From assembly GCF_030704205.1 (NCBI RefSeq), contig NZ_CP131913.1, positions 186,001-250,000 of the forward strand: a DNA stretch of 64,000 nt, in the 5' to 3' direction. The notes under the pieces are model-generated. The model had not been told where the DNA came from, searched no databases, and was given only the letters and a program-made list of their open reading frames with translations. Made by a program: the position numbers and the translations under genes. Below are positions 58,665 to 64,000 of this stretch, in pieces (position 1 is the stretch's first letter; each line of letters starts with the position of its first letter). The stretch comes from Halomonas alkalicola. GTDB taxonomy: Bacteria; Pseudomonadota; Gammaproteobacteria; Pseudomonadales; Halomonadaceae.

Positions 58665-61506
58665 TGAATGCGCCCATCACACGCCCTGATTTCACGCCTG
58701 GCAGCATCGTCAAGGCCCGCGGCCGCGAGTGGATCGTGCTGCCCGAATCCAGCGAAGAGGATCTCTACCTGCGCCCCTTGGGAAGCGGTGAGGAAGACCG
58801 GGTGCGCCTGCTCGCCACCCTGGAAGCCGTGGAGCAGGCGCTGTTCCCGGTTCCAGATCCCGCCGAGGCTCGCCATGGCAGCCGCCAGTCGGGCCTCCTT
58901 CTACGCGATGCCCTGCTGCTCAAGTTGCGCGCCGGGGCTGGCCCTTTCCGCGCCATCGGCAATCTCGCCTTCGAACCCCGTGCCTACCAACTGGTGCCGC
59001 TGCTGATGGCCCTTAGCCAGCCAGTGGTCCGCCTGTTGATCGCCGACGACGTAGGTATCGGCAAGACCATCGAGGCCGGGCTGATCGTGCGCGAGCTGAT
59101 CGATCGCGGCGAGATCAAGGGCTTCACCGTGCTCTGCCCCCCACACCTGTGCGAGCAGTGGCAGGAAGAGCTCGCCGAGAAATTCCACCTGCGCCCTGAG
59201 ATCGTCAGCCGCCACACCGCCACGCGTCTCGAGCGCGACCTGCTGCAAAGCGAGTCGATCTTCCAGCGCTACCCCTACACCGTGGTCAGCCTGGACTACA
59301 TCAAATCCGATCGCCGCCGCGACGAGTTCCTCAACAGCTGCCCGGGGTTTGTCATCGTCGATGAGGCGCACACCTGCGTGCAGGGCAGCGCCCAATCACG
59401 GCACCAGCGCTACGCCTTGCTTCGCGGTCTGGCCGAAGACCGTGAGAGGCACCTGCTGCTGCTCACCGCCACCCCACACAGCGGCGATGAGCAGGCCTTC
59501 CGCAACCTCCTGGGGCTGCTCGACCCCGCCTTCGCCACGCTGGAGCGGCTCGATGACACCCGCAATCCCCTGCGTCAGCGCCTGGCCCAGCACATGGTCC
59601 AGCGTCGCCGCCAAGACATCGCCGAATGGCGGGACAACACCCAGTTCCCCGACCGCGAGGTAGGCGAAAGTGCCTACCGCATGCAGGGGAGTGGCAGGCC
59701 CTCTTCCAAGACGTGGTGGAATACGCCCGTGAGCTGGTGGACCGAGCCGAGTCGCTCGACCACTTCAGCCAGCGCCTGCACTGGTGGGCCGCCCTGGCGC
59801 TGCTGCGCTGCATCTCCTCCTCGCCGGCGGCAGCTGTGCGCACCCTGCAGAATCGAATGCATAACGCCGAGAAAGAGCGTCTCAGCGAGGCCGAGCTCGA
59901 TGACCAAGCCAGCCGCACCATCCTCGACAACAGTGACGACACCCAGGATGACCTAGAGCCCGGCGCCCAACTCGAGGATCTGCCGCGGCTGGAGAGCCTG
60001 ATCGAGCGCGCCGCCGCGCTGCATGGGCCCGCCAAAGACCCCAAGCTCAAGCACCTGATCACCACGCTCACCCCCATACTGGCCAAGGGCCACCGCCCTG
60101 TGGTGTTCTGCCGATATATCGCTACGGCCCAGTACGTGGCAGAGGCGCTTCAGAAAGCCTTCAAGGAGCACCGCGTCGCCTGCGTCACCGGGGAGCTTCA
60201 CCCGGCAGAGCGCGAGGAGCAGGTCGAGGCCCTGGCGGAGCAGTCCGACTCGCCCGTCTTGGTGGCCACCGACTGCCTCTCCGAAGGCATCAACCTCCAG
60301 GATGCCTTCGATGCGGTCGTTCATTACGACCTGGCCTGGAACCCCACCCGCCACGAGCAGCGAGAGGGTCGCGTCGACCGCTTCGGCCAGCGCTCCCCCA
60401 AGGTCAAGGCGCTGATGCTCTACGGCGACAATAACCCGGTGGATGGCGCCGTGCTGCGGGTGATCCTGCGCAAGGCCAAGGCCATCCGCAAGGCGCTGGG
60501 CGTCAGCGTCCCCATGCCGGAAGACGAGAACCGCGTCACCCAGGCCATCATGCAGACCGTACTGCTCACTCGCGGCGCCAGCAGCGGCATGAGCCAGATG
60601 GGCCTCGCCCTGGACGAGCCTGCGGAAAGCCTCGAGGACCTGGACCACCGCGTCGAGGTCGCCTGGGAAAGCGCCCGGGAGAAGGCACGCCGCAACCGCA
60701 CCATCTTCGCCCAGCAGGCGATCCGCCCCGAGGCAGTGCTGCCGGAGTGGCAGCGCATGCAGGAGGTCCTCGGCAGCCAGCAGGACGTCGAGCGCTTTGT
60801 CACCCAGGCGCTGGCCGCCCTGCGCGCCCCACTGGAAAGCCGCGGCAGTCATCAGCGCCTGAGCTGGGACACACTCCCCCGCTCCATCCGCGAGCGCTTG
60901 GAGAGCCACGGCATCCAGCACCTGGACGCTATCCGCTTCGCGTTGCCGCTGCCCCGCGGCGTCGGCTACATCCATCGCAGCCACCCGCTGGTCACCGTCC
61001 TGGCAGATGAACTGGCCGAACGCGCCCTGGACGAGAACGGCAGCGAGGCGGATCGGCCCGCCCGCCGGGCCGGCGCCATCACCACCGCTGCCGTTTCCCA
61101 GCGCGTGATCGTCGCCCTGCTGCGCCTGCGCACCAACCTCACCCTGGTGCGCGAGGGAACACGCCGCGAGATGCTCGCCGAGGAGGCCGTTACCGTCGTG
61201 CTGGACGGCAACCAGCCACCCCGCGCCCTCTCCACCCAGGAAGCGGTGGACTGGTTCACCCATGAAGCCACCCAGAACACTTCCCCCGAGGTGCGCGAGC
61301 GTGCCGTGCAGACGGCACTTGAACGCCTGGAGAGTCACCAGGAGGTGCTGGACGAGATCGGCCGCGAGCACGGCCTCAAGCTGCTGCAGGACCACCGCCG
61401 GGTGCGCGACTCAGAGCGGGACGGCCGCGGCACCTTCGAGGTCAGGCCACAGCTCCCCGCCGACGTGTTGGGGGTCTATGTGCTGATGCCGGAGGCAGGG
61501 TTTTGA
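58664..61506 (+). pseudogene. DrmD-like SNF2 helicase with a one-base frameshift
   Basis: About 947 aa when corrected. The opening PGSIVKARGREWIVLP and GAGPFRAIGNLAFEPRAYQLVPLLMAL match class 1 DISARM DrmD. Walker A DDVGIGKT is near residue 126, DEAH (IVDEAHTC) near 230, TATPHSGDEQAF near 270. The frame breaks at GGGG (59686-59689): one more G gives RMQGEWQALFQDVVEYARELV and restores continuity. The second frame has the C-terminal helicase motifs (VFCRYIATAQ, TDCLSEGINLQ, HEQREGRVDRFGQ). The start overlaps the helicase stop (TGATG), so the genes were translationally coupled. Confidence 0.87.
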
Positions 61507-62396
61507 GACACGCTAGCAACCAACAAGGAGCCGGCCAATGAACCGCAGGGACGCCGCTCAGGACACGCTCTTTCGCCTGGAAGGCGGGCTGCTGCCCGCC
61601 GATCTACTCAACCAGCTCGACTCACTCGGGCTCCCCGGCCAGCAGCCCACCAAGGACTACGCCATCCCCAAGGGGCTTTCGCTACGCGACGAGATCGGCC
61701 GCTACTGGCGTATCGCCCAGGCCCAATGGGCCAACTTCGACGCCAAGCGCCAGCGCGAGGATCTCGCCGACCCCACCGCCACCGCCCAGCGCTGGATGGA
61801 GGACCTGCTTACCCAGGTCTTCGGCTTTACGGACCTCACCGCAGACGGCCACGCTCGGGTGATCGGCGAGCGTCACTTCCCGATCACCCATCACGCCTTC
61901 GCCGGTGCCGTGCCATTCGTGCTGTGCGCTCCCGGGCCTCAGGCCCTGGACGAGCGCCTGCCCCGTTTCGGTCAGGAAGGCCGTCGACGCAGTCCCACCG
62001 GGTTGCTGCAGGAGTACCTCAACGCCAGCGACGAGGCCCACTGGGGCCTGGTCAGTGACGGCCAGCGCCTTCGCATCCTGCGCGACAACCCCTCAATGAC
62101 CCGCCCGGCCTTCGTCGAGATCGATCTGGCCAGCCTGTTCAGCGAGGAGCGCCTGCCCGAGTTCCGCCGTTTATGGCTGCTGCTCCATGCCAGCCGCTTC
62201 GCGCCCCGCGAGCTGGAAGGAAAGCCATCCTGCTGGCTTGAGCAGTGGCGCGAGCAGGCCGAGGAGCAGGGCGAGCGCCTGCTCGACAAGCTGCGCCTCG
62301 GTGTCACCGACGCCCTCAAGGCCCTAGCAGCCTGTCGGTCTTTCCGTTGCACCGTGAGATACTGACCACCGTCATCGCCGAGCTGAGAAGATCGCC

Positions 62397-63752
62397 ATGA
62401 GCCGCTTCATCCCTGTGGATCGCCAGACCGATTACCTGCTGCCGCCTTCGGTAGACGAGTGGTTGCCCGATGGTCACCTGGCGCGGTTCGTTGTCGATGT
62501 TGTCGAACAACTGGACCTCTCGACGTTGACCCGGCGTTACATGGGGCGGGGTTCCAAGGCACATCACCCGGCGGTGCTACTGAGCCTGCTGATCTACGGC
62601 TACGCCACCGGGGTGGTCTCCAGCCGCAAGATCGAGCGTGCCACCTATGACTCGGTGGCGTTCCGCTACCTGGCCGCCAATACCCATCCCGACCATGACA
62701 CGCTGGCCACCTTTCGCCGCCGCTTTCTGCCGGAACTGGAACAGTTGTTCGTACAGGTGCTGCTGCTGGCCCGCGAGATGAAGCTGCTCAAGCTTGGCAC
62801 CATCGCCCTGGACGGCACCAAGCTCAAGGCCAACGCCAGCAAGCACAAGGCGTTGTCGTATGGCCATGCCAAGAAGCTGGAGGCACAGTTCAGGGCAGAG
62901 GTGAAAGCGCTGACCGATCGGGCCGAGTCGGCGGACAAGGAGGACGCGGCCGACGGCATGGATATCCCCGCCGAGATTGCCCGCCGTGAAGCCCGCCTGG
63001 CGGCCATCGCTGAGGCGAAGGCCAAGATCGAGGCGCGCGCCGAGGAGCGGGACGCCACCGAGCAAGCCGCCTATCAGGAAAAGGTGGCGCGGCGGGAGGC
63101 GCAGCGCAAGGCCGGCAAGAAGCCCCGTGGGCGTGACCCCGAACCGCCCACTGGTGGCCCGCGTGACAAGGATCAGATCAATTTCACCGACCCGCAGTCG
63201 CGCATCATGCCGGTCACCGGCAAGGGGTTTGATCAGTGCTACAACGCCCAAGCCGCGGTTGATACCGAGAGTCTGCTGGTGACCCATGTCCACGTCACGC
63301 AGGCGACCAATGACAAGCAGCAAGTCATGCCGCTACTGACGGCCTGGCAAGGTTACCCGGAAACGCTGGGAAAACCTGACCACCTGCTGGGTGATACCGG
63401 CTACTTCAGTGCCAGCAATATCCAGGCCTGCCATGACCATGGTATCGAACCGCTGTTGGCGATGAAGCGAGACGTCCATCACCTTCCGGTCTTTGAACGT
63501 TTCGCCGCGGATCCGCCTGCCCCGGAGAGCGAGGACCCCGTCGAACAGATGGCACACCGCTTGAAGACGCAGGCGGGCCGAGCGCTCTACGCATTGCGCA
63601 AAAATACCGTGGAGCCGGTCTTCGGGATCATCAAACACGTGATGGGGTTCCGGCAGTTCTCGCTACGCGGACTGGATAAGGTCAGCGGCGAGTGGCGATT
63701 GGCCACCATGGCGTGGAATATCAAGCGGATGCACCGGTTGACGGCGGGCTGA
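62397..63752 (+). CDS. IS1182-family transposase
   Basis: 451 aa. The N-terminus FIPVDRQTDYLLPPSVDEWLPDGHLARFVVDVV is the family signature, followed by a helix-turn-helix-like region with HPAVLLSLLIYGYATGV. DDE acidic residues are in TIALDGTKLKAN, LLGDTGYFS and VEPVFGIIKHVMGFRQF. A long charged coiled-coil insert (about 160-240) is normal. The frame is intact, so the element may still be mobile. Confidence 0.93.
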   Translation: MSRFIPVDRQTDYLLPPSVDEWLPDGHLARFVVDVVEQLDLSTLTRRYMGRGSKAHHPAVLLSLLIYGYATGVVSSRKIERATYDSVAFRYLAANTHPDHDTLATFRRRFLPELEQLFVQVLLLAREMKLLKLGTIALDGTKLKANASKHKALSYGHAKKLEAQFRAEVKALTDRAESADKEDAADGMDIPAEIARREARLAAIAEAKAKIEARAEERDATEQAAYQEKVARREAQRKAGKKPRGRDPEPPTGGPRDKDQINFTDPQSRIMPVTGKGFDQCYNAQAAVDTESLLVTHVHVTQATNDKQQVMPLLTAWQGYPETLGKPDHLLGDTGYFSASNIQACHDHGIEPLLAMKRDVHHLPVFERFAADPPAPESEDPVEQMAHRLKTQAGRALYALRKNTVEPVFGIIKHVMGFRQFSLRGLDKVSGEWRLATMAWNIKRMHRLTAG

Positions 63753-63780
63753 GGGCTCGCCGCGCCCAACCGGCCAGCAG

Positions 63781-63803
63781 GCAAGGCGTCAGAACCGCCT
63801 TGC
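63781..63803 (+). terminator. 8-bp hairpin after the IS1182 transposase
   Basis: GCAAGGCG pairs with CGCCTTGC over 7 bases, 28 bp past the stop. No T run. Confidence 0.45.
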
Positions 63804-64000
63804 AGAAGCTGAGGGGCAGGTTAAGAGCCACACAACAGCACCAACACCAACACCAACACAGGGGGGGGTGAAGAACCCACGCCTCAGCTCATCCATTAAC
63901 CTCAAGTCCGACAGACTGCTAGGCGATGGTTTCCTGGCCCACCCCGAGAACCACGCCCTGCGCCAGCGCTTCCTCGATGGCGAGCTGGACGCCCACGCCT

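Larger units (their letters stand above)
62328..63918 (+). mobile_element. IS1182-family insertion sequence, 1591 bp
   Basis: The ends are CAGCCTGTCGG and, read inward from the right, CAGTCTGTCGG (one mismatch). It is bounded by CTAG duplications at 62324-62327 and 63919-63922. It carries one full-length transposase and is complete. Inserted in the coding strand direction of its host gene. Confidence 0.93.
61538..64000 (+). pseudogene. Eco57I/DrmMI-like DNA methyltransferase, 5' part, interrupted by IS1182 element; runs off the window
   Basis: The start at 61538 follows AAGGAG. The first 263 codons (to 62327) form the N-terminal region common to large Eco57I-type and DISARM/BREX-type adenine methyltransferases (PTATAQRWMEDLLTQVFGF, FVLCAPG, WGLVSDGQRLRILRDNPS). 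Removing the IS and one CTAG gives in-frame KALGDGFLAHPENHAL, continuing past base 64000. The catalytic NPPY motif would lie beyond the window. As it stands the frame picks up 13 IS-derived residues and stops at 62365. Third gene of the operon, 31 bp after the SNF2 gene. Confidence 0.85.

Noticed and set aside
61538..62365. A complete 275-aa protein
   Set aside because: Its last residues are read from the IS1182 left end. It is the 5' fragment of the methyltransferase gene.

Overview
The window reads as chromosome of a high-GC, aerobic, salt-adapted gammaproteobacterium, most likely Halomonas or a close relative (Halomonadaceae). The grounds are the GC-rich codon use, the gene content (caa3-type cytochrome oxidase, BCCT osmolyte transporter, RegB/RegA pair, ketone-body/PHB enzymes, gammaproteobacterial-type infC-rpmI-rplT-pheST-ihfA block) and small families such as DUF2788, DUF2909, DUF2970 and DUF2489. 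The genus is an inference from protein resemblance, not from a search.

Layout. 1-5133: uvrB (5' part only), an OsmC-family protein with a small HMA-like partner, ygfZ, a TatD hydrolase and prfC. 5279-7126: redox two-component system RegB/RegA. 7231-13377: 3-hydroxybutyrate dehydrogenase, a HybE-domain protein, an inositol-monophosphatase-like protein, glutaredoxin, a DUF1338-like protein, CoA transferase scoA/scoB and a divergent LysR regulator. 13453-17660: envelope/lipid genes (acyltransferase, LysM-LytM lipoprotein, GT4 glycosyltransferase, PAP2 phosphatase) and an AlkB-like dioxygenase. 17795-24277: glycine cleavage system, with gcvT next to an AGCS symporter on the minus strand and gcvH-gcvP on the plus strand. 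24383-28071: LysR regulator, ppnN, flavodoxin and small membrane proteins. 28129-35251: minus-strand translation block thrS-infC-rpmI-rplT-pheS-pheT-ihfA, with infC apparently starting at ATC. 35451-37722: OmpA-like lipoprotein, DUF2489 protein and CysQ-like phosphatase. 37936-40232: a DASS anion transporter split by an IS5-family element. 40315-48448: cytochrome oxidase cluster ctaC-ctaD-ctaG-ctaE, SURF1, an assembly-like protein, ctaA and ctaB. 48611-51858: a small Met-rich protein, LrgA/LrgB and a frameshifted BCCT transporter.

From tRNA-Pro(GGG) at 52069-52145 onward the window looks like accessory DNA. After an orphan gene comes a three-gene operon that runs off the window: a very large YprA/DUF1998-type helicase with a C-terminal Vsr/DUF559-like nuclease domain, a DrmD-like SNF2 helicase, and the start of an Eco57I/DrmMI-like DNA methyltransferase. 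This set resembles DISARM, and still more a DISARM/Druantia-related arrangement I recall being named ARMADA. Here all three genes are damaged in different ways: an in-frame TGA at codon 68 of the helicase, a one-base frameshift in a G run of the SNF2 gene, and an IS1182-family insertion in the methyltransferase. It therefore looks like a decaying or switched-off phage-defence operon, subject to confirming the two point lesions.

Both insertion sequences sit in CTAG targets with 4-bp duplications, and removing either one restores its host reading frame exactly. No CRISPR array, rRNA gene or recognisable riboswitch was seen.
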